NCBI GenBank assembly: GCA_965145485.1
Contig: CBCTCU010000057.1
Location: 1 to 12,660 of the forward strand
Direction: 5' to 3'
DNA from: CABQCM01 sp965145485
GTDB lineage: Bacteria > Bacillota > Clostridia > Oscillospirales > Acutalibacteraceae
DNA length: 12,660 nt
This document shows, in pieces, positions 6,963-12,660 of this stretch. Each line of letters starts with the position of its first letter. Position 1 is the stretch's first letter. The position numbers and the translations under genes were made by a program. The notes below the pieces were generated by a model. The model did no database searches. It was not told the origin of the DNA and saw only the letters and a program-made list of their open reading frames with translations.

Positions 6963-7724
6963 ATGCAAAAAACACATTCGATATTCCATATCGTTTGCCG
7001 CATGGTGATGGCAGCGCTTTTTCTGGGGGGGATTATCACCATATGCTCCTCGGGTTATTTTTGGATCAGGATCAAACCGGGATGGGGGAGTGTCATTGGC
7101 TGTTTCCTTCTCCTTGTGGGCGTGGAAATTGCCACGATATTTAGTAAAGATAAAATATTTCACATTCTTTCTGTCAGCATGTTTTTTGTATGGATTCTGG
7201 CGTGGATGGCCGTACTGGATCATTCCAGACCGCTATTCTCTGAGAAGGCCATGGCAATCATCATTTTACTGGTTTCCACCAGCCACCTGATTATCTGCAT
7301 GATAAAAAACCGGGAAACGGTGCTGAGAGTGTTGACCGTCGTTCAATACCTTTTCATCCTTGGCATGGCCTTTATGATGTCTGTTGTTTTTTCGGACCAG
7401 GGGCTGGTGCGTATTGTGGAAGAAGAAATCCCATCGTATAGCGGCGAGTTGTCCATTCGGGTTCAAGAAGTTGATGATATATTTGATGACGATGAGACCT
7501 ACGTATATGTGCATCCCAATTATGCAATCGATTTAGGGCTGATTTTGGTCGAGCCCATAGGAGACTTGGTCTATTTTACCAGCGCACCGCACCAGGTATC
7601 TACCGTGCAATGGGAGTCGGACGATCAAATCTCGATCAACGGGGATTTATATGATCGGATTGGAGATACCTATTTATTTGAATTGGCAAAAGAAAGCCCA
7701 AGTCTAGATCGTGACATGCCATGA
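6963..7724 (+). CDS. Five-helix membrane protein with C-terminal outside domain, family member B
   Basis: A 253-aa membrane protein of unknown function. Helices are predicted at about 13-30, 43-60, 66-86, 96-114 and 121-143, with the basic KNRETVLR loop inside before the last helix. The outward C-terminal domain begins EIPSYSGELS (156-164) and contains DLGLILVEP (190-198) and VQWESDDQISINGDLY (215-230). It is closest to member C at 7877: FSKDKIFHILSV here against FWKDDIFQRLSV there, both followed by FFVW. The acidic run DDIFDDDE (171-178) is specific to this copy and could bind a cation. The ATG at 6963 has AAGGAG 10 nt upstream, the same spacing as in member D. Confidence 0.82.
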   Translation: MQKTHSIFHIVCRMVMAALFLGGIITICSSGYFWIRIKPGWGSVIGCFLLLVGVEIATIFSKDKIFHILSVSMFFVWILAWMAVLDHSRPLFSEKAMAIIILLVSTSHLIICMIKNRETVLRVLTVVQYLFILGMAFMMSVVFSDQGLVRIVEEEIPSYSGELSIRVQEVDDIFDDDETYVYVHPNYAIDLGLILVEPIGDLVYFTSAPHQVSTVQWESDDQISINGDLYDRIGDTYLFELAKESPSLDRDMP

Positions 7725-7746
7725 CGCACAACGGGAGGAATCCATT

Positions 7747-7791
7747 TTGAAATTTTCAATCATTTTTAGGACAAGAGACCCAGCGCGGTAA
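7747..7791 (+). pseudogene. Possible vestigial start of another family member
   Basis: GGGAGG (7733-7738) is followed 8 nt later by TTG AAA TTT, a 14-codon frame giving MKFSIIFRTRDPAR and then a stop. The arrangement and first residues resemble the start of member A (GGGAGG, 7 nt, TTG; MKAFHLIFR). It lies in the 152-bp gap between members B and C, where a deleted copy would be expected. The TTG also starts a 13-bp palindrome, TTGAAATTTTCAA. The similarity is short, so chance is a real alternative. Confidence 0.3.
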
Positions 7792-7876
7792 AGTTTGTGC
7801 TATAGCTTGCCCAGATCATCGCGGTTCTCAAAATTGGCAATGGTTTGAAGTGTTTAAATAGCGAGGAGGAAAGGTG

Positions 7877-8632
7877 ATGAAAACGACAAAACAAGTTGTT
7901 ATTTATTTTCTCCGCAGTATCGCTGTCGTTATACTCATTCTATCTACATTTCATTTTGTTAATATTTTTTTGCCTGGCGGGACTTATCTTGTTCAAATGA
8001 AATCAGGAAATGTGTACTTCATTGGCTGCTTACTCATCGTTGTTCTTTATGGACTTGTCATTTTATTTTGGAAAGATGATATATTCCAGCGCCTATCTGT
8101 CTGTACTTTTTTTGTGTGGATGTATTTATGGTGGATGGTCTTTGAGTCATCAACCGTTTCGGAGTGGCTCTCGTGCCTCATGATCGATATTATGGCAACA
8201 GCATATCTCATTGTTTTGCTGATTCATAATAAATCCATTGCGCTTCGATTGATTACCATTTTTCAATATGTTTTTATAGTAGGATTGGTTTCACTTTTTA
8301 TGATTTTAGCCATTCAAGAACCGATTCGAAGTAATGTGAAAGAAATTCCATCACCAAGTGGAAAATACACAGCTCGAATAGAAGAAATCTACGAGGGCAC
8401 AGAAAACTATAGCATTACAGTTGAAATATTTTCTGGTTCGTCCATTGACTGTGGTTTCATTGTACTGATACCGAGAGGTACTCAAATTTATTATAACAAC
8501 CATGCGATAACATCTTTTGAATGGGAAAACGACAACGAGCTTTTTATCGACAATCAAAAATATGGTCGTGTCTTTGGAACAAACCAGTTTGAACCTTCTG
8601 CCGAAGATATGAAAATATTTAGTATGCAATGA
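7877..8632 (+). CDS. Five-helix membrane protein with C-terminal outside domain, family member C
   Basis: A 251-aa membrane protein, the nearest relative of member B. Helices are predicted at about 13-31, 46-65, 72-89, 100-117 and 124-146, with HNKSIALR inside. The outward domain starts EIPSPSGKYTARIEE (156-170), the cleanest form of the family motif, continues with DCGFIVLIP (191-199) and ends FEWENDNELFIDNQKY (214-229). The ATG at 7877 has AGGAGG 7 nt upstream; the GTG at 7874 would leave only 4 nt and is less likely. Base composition is more AT-rich than in members A and B, suggesting a separate history. Function unknown; receptor, envelope sensor or immunity protein are guesses from topology alone. 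Confidence 0.83.
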   Translation: MKTTKQVVIYFLRSIAVVILILSTFHFVNIFLPGGTYLVQMKSGNVYFIGCLLIVVLYGLVILFWKDDIFQRLSVCTFFVWMYLWWMVFESSTVSEWLSCLMIDIMATAYLIVLLIHNKSIALRLITIFQYVFIVGLVSLFMILAIQEPIRSNVKEIPSPSGKYTARIEEIYEGTENYSITVEIFSGSSIDCGFIVLIPRGTQIYYNNHAITSFEWENDNELFIDNQKYGRVFGTNQFEPSAEDMKIFSMQ

Positions 8633-8704
8633 GGTTGGTCAAATGGGTGGGCTGGATAATGCGGCCCAATCATCCCCTTTGCACTACAGCGATTTATGCT
8701 GTGA

Positions 8705-8737
8705 TTACTATGGCTGGTAGTAACCACTTAGTATAAT
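8705..8737 (+). promoter_or_regulatory. Inverted repeat and -10 element before the first small membrane protein
   Basis: TTACTA (8705-8710), 7 nt, TAGTAA (8718-8723) is a perfect 6-bp inverted repeat, followed 8 nt later by TATAAT (8732-8737). The place for a -35 box (8709-8714, TATGGC) lies inside the repeat and is a poor match, as in promoters that need an activator or are covered by a repressor. The elements are seen directly; regulation is inferred. Confidence 0.45.
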
Positions 8738-8762
8738 ATTTTGAAAGGAAGAATGGTTATTC

Positions 8763-9113
8763 ATGAAAAATGATATGAAATATATAAAGGATCAATATAT
8801 AAGATATATTTTTTCAGCCGGAATTTTTTCATCTTCAATATCACTATGTGCTATGGTTGTTGGATTTTTCGCTATACGAGCAAAAATTTTTGCCTACAGC
8901 TATACGCCGCGAGTATATATTGCTTATATGCTTGTGATATTATTTTTATCAATAATATTAATAGTCGAAACAGTGAATAATTACAGGCGTTTTTTACGAG
9001 AGAAGAAATGCGAACCTCACCCAAAAAAGCAAGCCTTTTTGCTGATCTGGGAAAGCGTTTGCCTTTGTGTGAATATCGCTGTCTTTGTGTTCACTCTTTG
9101 TTCGTATTATTGA
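8763..9113 (+). CDS. Small three-helix membrane protein, copy 1
   Basis: A 116-aa membrane protein of unknown function. Predicted helices lie at about 16-37, 48-68 and 91-113. The loop between helices 2 and 3 (NNYRRFLREKKCEPHPKKQ) is very basic and so cytoplasmic, placing the N-terminus inside and the short C-terminus outside. The next gene is a paralogue: both share [YF][IV]FSAGI near the start, an F-x-YS element and an identical KKCEPHPKKQAFLLIWESVC block. GGAAG lies about 11 nt before the ATG. Its own -10 and operator-like repeat lie just upstream, so it may begin a new transcription unit. It is among the most AT-rich genes of the window. Confidence 0.8.
   Translation: MKNDMKYIKDQYIRYIFSAGIFSSSISLCAMVVGFFAIRAKIFAYSYTPRVYIAYMLVILFLSIILIVETVNNYRRFLREKKCEPHPKKQAFLLIWESVCLCVNIAVFVFTLCSYY
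9003..9061 (+). repeat. 59-bp exact direct repeat, copy 1 (second copy at 9462-9520)
   Basis: Bases 9003-9061 equal 9462-9520 without a mismatch, offset 459 bp. Both lie in the same frame of the two small membrane genes and encode KKCEPHPKKQAFLLIWESV plus part of the next Cys codon. The flanking parts of the two genes differ at many bases, so this block is better conserved than the rest. Recent gene conversion or selection on the DNA or RNA itself are both possible. Confidence 0.95.
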
Positions 9114-9156
9114 TGCAGGCCAGGCTATCGGACGGAAGAAGCCAGAGTGAAACCCT

Positions 9157-9237
9157 ATGGATCGTATAACAGATGTTACCGCTTATACTGGGGTTACAAT
9201 GGACGGCAGATGGTGTGAGAGGATGGGCAAATTATGA
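9157..9237 (+). CDS. Possible 26-codon reading frame overlapping the next start by ATGA
   Basis: An ATG at 9157 opens a frame giving MDRITDVTAYTGVTMDGRWC and six more residues. It stops at TGA (9235-9237), overlapping the ATG of the next gene (9234) in the ATGA pattern of translational coupling. There is no good ribosome binding site before 9157 and no recognised relative, so this may be chance or a remnant. Confidence 0.2.
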   Translation: MDRITDVTAYTGVTMDGRWCERMGKL

Positions 9238-9563
9238 AACGTCCAATGGATCCATATGATCGATTTGTTTTTTCGGCTGGCATCATTCCATCTACTGCTT
9301 CTGTTGGTGCTATGTTGATGACAGCTTATGGGATGCGTCAAAGGCTTTTTCCATATTCACATTCTCAAATTTTATATCTATCCTGTATGATTGTAACTGT
9401 TTTCGTCTGTTTTTGCATGATAGTGGCAACAGTATATAACTATAAACATTTATTAAAAGAAAAGAAATGCGAACCTCACCCAAAAAAGCAAGCCTTTTTG
9501 CTGATCTGGGAAAGCGTTTGTTGTTGTGTGAACATATTTCTCTTTATTTTCAGTCTGATTTAA
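9234..9563 (+). CDS. Small three-helix membrane protein, copy 2
   Basis: A 109-aa paralogue of the preceding gene with the same three helices (about 11-31, 44-64 and 86-108) and the same basic cytoplasmic loop (YNYKHLLKEKKCEPHPKKQ). After the shared block it reads WESVCCCVNIFLFIF, with three adjacent cysteines at the start of helix 3 where copy 1 has CLC. GAGAGG lies 11 nt upstream of the ATG. Tandem duplication is clear from the shared layout and the 59-bp identical block. A further C-terminal fragment of the family is at the right end of the window. No function is recognised. Confidence 0.8.
   Translation: MKRPMDPYDRFVFSAGIIPSTASVGAMLMTAYGMRQRLFPYSHSQILYLSCMIVTVFVCFCMIVATVYNYKHLLKEKKCEPHPKKQAFLLIWESVCCCVNIFLFIFSLI
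9462..9520 (+). repeat. 59-bp exact direct repeat, copy 2
   Basis: Identical to 9003-9061. The following bases 9500-9538, which start inside the repeat, match 12498-12536 at 34 of 39 positions in the same frame, extending the repeat family to a third site. Confidence 0.95.
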
Positions 9564-9619
9564 ATCGTCATTTATTTTTATAGTATAAAACAATGACAAG
9601 CATAGGGGATCCGGTTCAT

Positions 9620-10903
9620 ATGAGAAATAGTCAAGTGAATCATATTCATTATTTATCGGTACCGCTTCCTTATACACACCAAATCAATATGAGTTTTTTG
9701 GTGCGTGGAGGGCCAATCAACGAAAGTCGCTTGAATCAAGGCGTATCTCATTTAATAGAGCACTTATGCTTCAGACAACTAAACGGGTTGAGTCAAAAAC
9801 AGATTTACGATCAATTTAATTCTTACGGGTGCATTTTTCGCGGCTGCACTTACTCCGATTTTTTACGTTTTGATATCACAGTGAGTAGACAGTTCCTTTG
9901 CCAAGCCTTTGACCTATTCATACAATTATTGCAACAGCACCGCTGGTCTGCGGATGATATAGCGCGCGAAAAGTCGGTTGTGATCAAACAAATTGAACAT
10001 AAATATATATCAATATATGAAATATGTAATAAACGGTATCTTAAGGGTAGCGGGTATGAGAAAAACATCATGGGAACGGTCGAAACGGTAAGAAAACTGC
10101 CACCGGATGTAATACACAAATACAGTGATCGATTGTTTCAATTAGGCAATGTTTGTTGTGTAATGACCGGTTCGTTTCAGGATGGGGATGAAAAATATAT
10201 CTTGCACCGTTTAGAGTCGCTACAATCCAATGTCGGCAGTACGAAAGCTTATGATAAAAACAACGTGTTCCTGCCTAATCACTTTGCTTGTCGCGGCGTG
10301 GAAGATGATCACATCATAGCCTCCAATAATGAGCTATCACAGATCGTTTTCATGTTTGATTTGCCCTTGGAAATTAATGAGTATGCGGCCAATTTACTAT
10401 GCAGCATATTAGGTCAAGGCGATGGCTCTAAGCTGTCCATGGTTTTAAGGGAAGAGAAAGCACTGACGGATGAAGTTTTTACTAATATCGATTATTTTCA
10501 AGGTTTCTCGAGAATTAGTATCGAATTTACTACGTTTAATCAGGATGTTCCAGCTTGTCTAAACCTTGTTCTTTCAGAACTTAAGCAATTAAAAAATCAA
10601 ATAGACAAACATGACTTTGATACGGATATATGTTTTTATACACACAATCAATCCTTTGATTACGATGATCCGCGAACGCTCAATTTTAATTTAGGCTATA
10701 GACATTATATTTTACAAAAAAATGAAGTGTTGCCGGAAGAACTACAACATTGTTATGAGCGGCTTAGCCCACGGGATTTGGTGCAAGCGGCTCGAGATAT
10801 ATTTATCCCTCAAAATATGTCCTTGTTTGTGTCAAACAACCACCGGTTACTGAAAAAGCGTGACTTACAACATGAAATGAGTTTGTTAAGGCAGTCCCTG
10901 TAG
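9620..10903 (+). CDS. M16-family (insulinase-like) peptidase homologue with an altered zinc ligand
   Basis: A 427-aa single-unit M16B-size protein. The inverted zinc motif HLIEH is at residues 44-48 and is followed by a typical M16 region: SYGCIFRGCTY, then WSADDIAREKSVVIKQIEHK. In active members the last stretch has Glu 76 residues after the second His (the VVLEEI or IIGQEI pattern); here that position is Gln124 (codon 9989-9991), with Glu126 two residues later. The second half (from about 200) has the usual M16 C-terminal domain, including ILGQGDGSKLSMVLREEKAL. There is no signal peptide, so it is cytoplasmic. M16B proteins often work as pairs of one active and one inactive chain, and some process ribosomal peptides (AlbE/AlbF in subtilosin); no partner is in the window. 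I chose the ATG at 9620, with AGGGG 11 nt upstream; the ATG at 9593 has no ribosome binding site. A TATAGT at 9579-9584 may be a -10 element. Confidence 0.82.
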   Translation: MRNSQVNHIHYLSVPLPYTHQINMSFLVRGGPINESRLNQGVSHLIEHLCFRQLNGLSQKQIYDQFNSYGCIFRGCTYSDFLRFDITVSRQFLCQAFDLFIQLLQQHRWSADDIAREKSVVIKQIEHKYISIYEICNKRYLKGSGYEKNIMGTVETVRKLPPDVIHKYSDRLFQLGNVCCVMTGSFQDGDEKYILHRLESLQSNVGSTKAYDKNNVFLPNHFACRGVEDDHIIASNNELSQIVFMFDLPLEINEYAANLLCSILGQGDGSKLSMVLREEKALTDEVFTNIDYFQGFSRISIEFTTFNQDVPACLNLVLSELKQLKNQIDKHDFDTDICFYTHNQSFDYDDPRTLNFNLGYRHYILQKNEVLPEELQHCYERLSPRDLVQAARDIFIPQNMSLFVSNNHRLLKKRDLQHEMSLLRQSL

Positions 10904-10950
10904 TAGGATTGCCTGTCTGTATGAAAGCCGTTTGTGATTTGGCAGCTATA

Positions 10951-10966
10951 CGTTTGCCGCCAAACG
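10951..10966 (+). repeat. Short perfect hairpin downstream of the M16 gene
   Basis: CGTTTG-CCGC-CAAACG can form a 6-bp stem with a 4-nt loop, followed by ATTTCG. The T-run is too short for a standard terminator. TTTGGC at 10938-10943 could pair instead with GCCAAA at 10959-10964, so two exclusive folds are possible. Confidence 0.5.
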
Positions 10967-10971
10967 ATTTC

Positions 10972-11001
10972 GTAACATCGGCATCAAAGCGTCGATGTTA
11001 C
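10972..11001 (+). repeat. 9-bp inverted repeat in front of the two-repeat protein gene
   Basis: GTAACATCG (10972-10980) and CGATGTTAC (10993-11001) are perfect inverse copies around a 12-nt centre. The repeat ends 23 nt before the ATG at 11025. It could be a protein binding site or an RNA hairpin; the lack of a T-run argues against a terminator. Confidence 0.6.
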
Positions 11002-11024
11002 CTATGAAAGATTGGAGATGTGAA

Positions 11025-11567
11025 ATGCTTCATACGTTAACCAATATTTATCTGCAAAAAAATTTTGTAGCTCTTTATACGGATTTGAGCAATAGTTCGC
11101 AATTTATTTTCGGACGAATCGCTAATATCAATAAAGATGAAATTGCCATTTATGCAATCTCACCAGAGGGCTACTTTGATGGTGTGGTTGCCAAAAAGAC
11201 GACGGATATTATTCGTGTGGATTTGGGCGGTCGATATACGAATAAAATGAAACAATTGATGGCAATACATCACGTCGAAATACCAGATTACGAGCTCGAT
11301 AATAAGGACATATTTCGCTCCTTACTAACCTTGGCAAAAGATTCAAGGAAAATTGTCTCGTTAGAATTATTAGAGAGCGGCTATGTGGATGTTACGGGAT
11401 TTGTCATAAATCTTGAAAATGATGTGTGCGCCATAAAGCAGGTAGACCCGTTTGGCAACGAGGATGGCGTTTCGTTTATTAATAAAAACGATATTTCGCA
11501 AATATCATATTCCTCCAGTGACGAAGTAACGCTTTATGAGTTGTGGGAGGCCAACGGACATGGTTGA
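11025..11567 (+). CDS. Protein with two related beta-rich (SH3/Sm-like) repeats, function unknown
   Basis: A 180-aa soluble protein without signal peptide or membrane helices. Two stretches follow the same plan. Residues 14-65 read FVALYTD ... FGRIANINKDEIAIYAISPEGYFDGVV ... DIIRV. Residues 110-161 read IVSLELL ... TGFVINLENDVCAIKQVDPFGNEDGVS ... DISQI. Each has a first strand, an (F/T)G-x-(I/V) strand, a third strand with a following G-x-x-DG-V turn, and a closing D-I-x-x-I. That strand pattern suits a small barrel of the SH3 or Sm type, judged by eye. The ATG at 11025 has GGAG 7 nt upstream; the ATG at 10995 lies inside the inverted repeat and lacks one. It is 121 bp after the M16 gene. It might be a regulator or accessory factor, but nothing in the sequence fixes this. 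Confidence 0.75.
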   Translation: MLHTLTNIYLQKNFVALYTDLSNSSQFIFGRIANINKDEIAIYAISPEGYFDGVVAKKTTDIIRVDLGGRYTNKMKQLMAIHHVEIPDYELDNKDIFRSLLTLAKDSRKIVSLELLESGYVDVTGFVINLENDVCAIKQVDPFGNEDGVSFINKNDISQISYSSSDEVTLYELWEANGHG

Positions 11568-11700
11568 TGGATGAAAACCTGCTGCTTTTCAAAAATGAAG
11601 ATGATAGGTATTGCCGATAGCTATTTCTACAGACGAGGTCTGTGGCTTCATATCGGAAGCCGACGAATCGATTACGGGTCGGCCTGGAGGCGCAAGATAA

Positions 11701-12429
11701 ATGAAAAAGTTACAGATTACCCGATGGTTTGTCCGACTATATTCTTTATTTCTTTGTGCTATCCTTTTCGTTTCGTTACTATTTTTACTTGTATTTCCTT
11801 TTCATACGCTGTCCCTTCGACAGGAGGTTTGGGCGTGTGTAATATACTCTTTACTCGTTACCGCTCAGATTGTCTTGACCTTTTTGGTAAAAGACTCCAT
11901 GGTTCATATGATAGCGGCGATATTGATGGTACTGCTGCCATGGCTTTCTGTGTTTTTGGCGGCGGGTGTGGTCCCTGATTGGTTTAATCTGACGTTCAGT
12001 GCAGGCGCTTTATTCGCATATGGGTTAAAACTTTTTATTCATGGAAAAAAGACCAATCGGATAGGAACCATCATTTTAACTGTCATATCGTGTGTACTCT
12101 TTTTGATTGTTTCTAGTTTGTTTTATTCTGGAACAACATTTAAAACCAATATAATAGGCCAATCTATATCGCCAAACGGTGAACTTACGGCACAAACGAT
12201 AGAATATATTAGCAATGATTTTCCTTACACGGTAAAGGTAATGATTTGTTCTAAACCGAAGTTGGACTTGGGTTTATTCTTGTTGGAGCGAGAACCATGT
12301 GCTATCTATTCCACTCAATCGACTGCATCCATTGAGGTGACCTGGATGAGTGATCAAGAGATTGTTGTCAATGGCGTGAAATATGTTCAAGAATCGGAGA
12401 CCCATTTTCGTAAGCATTCGGAAAATTAA
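11701..12429 (+). CDS. Five-helix membrane protein with C-terminal outside domain, family member D
   Basis: A 242-aa relative of members A-C, separated from them by about 3 kb. Helices are predicted at about 10-32, 43-62, 68-90, 95-113 and 121-142, with HGKKTNR inside before the last. The loop element LVKD (62-65) matches the F-x-KD of members B and C. The outward domain begins SISPNGELTAQ (155-165), contains LDLGLFLLE (188-196) and ends VTWMSDQEIVVNGVKY (213-228), the same closing pattern as member B. The ATG at 11701 has GGAGG 10 nt upstream. The 133-bp gap before it holds no credible gene; a 17-codon frame from 11567 is not supported. Confidence 0.82.
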   Translation: MKKLQITRWFVRLYSLFLCAILFVSLLFLLVFPFHTLSLRQEVWACVIYSLLVTAQIVLTFLVKDSMVHMIAAILMVLLPWLSVFLAAGVVPDWFNLTFSAGALFAYGLKLFIHGKKTNRIGTIILTVISCVLFLIVSSLFYSGTTFKTNIIGQSISPNGELTAQTIEYISNDFPYTVKVMICSKPKLDLGLFLLEREPCAIYSTQSTASIEVTWMSDQEIVVNGVKYVQESETHFRKHSEN

Positions 12430-12540
12430 ATGGACACGGATATACGACTCTATGACAGCGGTGGCAATCCTATCGGCCAGCCCGGTAGAACGTTCTCGCT
12501 GATCGGGGAGAGCGTTTGCTGCTGTGTAAACATATTCTAA
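12430..12540 (+). pseudogene. C-terminal fragment of the small three-helix membrane family
   Basis: A 36-codon frame whose ATG directly follows the stop of member D. Its end, FSLIGESVCCCVNIF, matches FLLIWESVCCCVNIF of the gene at 9234; at the DNA level 12498-12536 matches 9500-9538 at 34 of 39 bases in the same frame. The first 21 codons (MDTDIRLYDSGGNPIGQPGR and one more) do not resemble that family and the helix is cut short by a stop, so this is most likely a decayed third copy. It is too short to form the three-helix protein. A functional short peptide cannot be excluded. Confidence 0.65.
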
Positions 12541-12660
12541 TGGTTACGCTGGAAACGAAAAAAGCCAGCCTCCTGTACATAATACATGGGCGCCTGTTTG
12601 CCGGTATTGATAAGGTAGAATAAGTTTCGCAAAAAGAAAAAGACAAGGTTTGCAGACCAC
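12541..12660. other. Right edge, no gene seen
   Basis: The last 120 bp contain no frame with a ribosome binding site. GCTGG (12549-12553) and a CCAGC near 12566 could form a 5-bp stem, and on the minus strand a T-run follows a loose GCC/GGC pairing, but neither is a convincing terminator. Confidence 0.5.

Noticed and set aside
11571..11978. 135-codon frame overlapping the start of member D
   Set aside because: Member D has the ribosome binding site, family motifs and a membrane-protein pattern. This frame has none of these beyond the overlap.
6139..12540. A bacteriocin gene cluster with a precursor peptide
   Set aside because: No short leader-core peptide gene, radical-SAM enzyme, cyclodehydratase or dedicated peptide exporter was found on the plus strand. 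The M16 homologue alone is not enough for that call.

Overview
The window looks like a piece of chromosome from a fairly GC-rich member of the Bacillota, probably a gut-type Clostridia. This is inferred from the heterodimeric ABC exporter with its MarR regulator, strong AGGAGG-type ribosome binding sites, TTG/GTG start use and consensus sigma-A promoters. No rRNA, tRNA, CRISPR array or transposase was seen.

Left part (1-4408), all on the minus strand and clearly GC-rich by eye: a MarR-type repressor gene (3923-4348) followed by two ABC exporter half-transporter genes (2003-3751 and 109-2016, overlapping by 14 nt). The marR promoter (TTGACA-17-TACAAT) and the region upstream of the exporter genes carry related inverted repeats with a shared TTTGTTAGCA half, placed the same way just after a -10 element. 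This is best read as one autoregulated drug or peptide efflux unit. The extreme left edge is a 16-bp tandem repeat.

Right part (about 4640-12540), all on the plus strand and visibly more AT-rich, especially beyond 7860: a perfect consensus promoter with a palindrome just upstream of it and a leader of about 180 nt, then a lipoprotein (4856-6001). After it come three related membrane proteins of about 240-250 aa (6139-6855, 6963-7724, 7877-8632), two related small three-helix membrane proteins (8763-9113, 9234-9563), an M16-type (insulinase-like) peptidase homologue (9620-10903), a protein with two beta-rich repeats (11025-11567), a fourth member of the 240-aa membrane family (11701-12429) and a short C-terminal fragment of the small membrane family (12430-12540).

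The four larger membrane proteins share five predicted helices and an outward-facing C-terminal domain with an SP-x-G/Q-x-x-TA start and a V-x-W-x-x-D ... I-N/D-x-x-x-Y end. The two small proteins share a 59-bp block with no mismatch. The M16 homologue keeps HxxEH but has Gln where the distal zinc-binding Glu is expected. I do not recognise the right-hand cluster as a described system. Duplication, decay and a peptidase homologue beside membrane proteins suggest a fast-changing accessory locus, perhaps concerned with envelope sensing or with peptides and immunity to them. That function is speculation.
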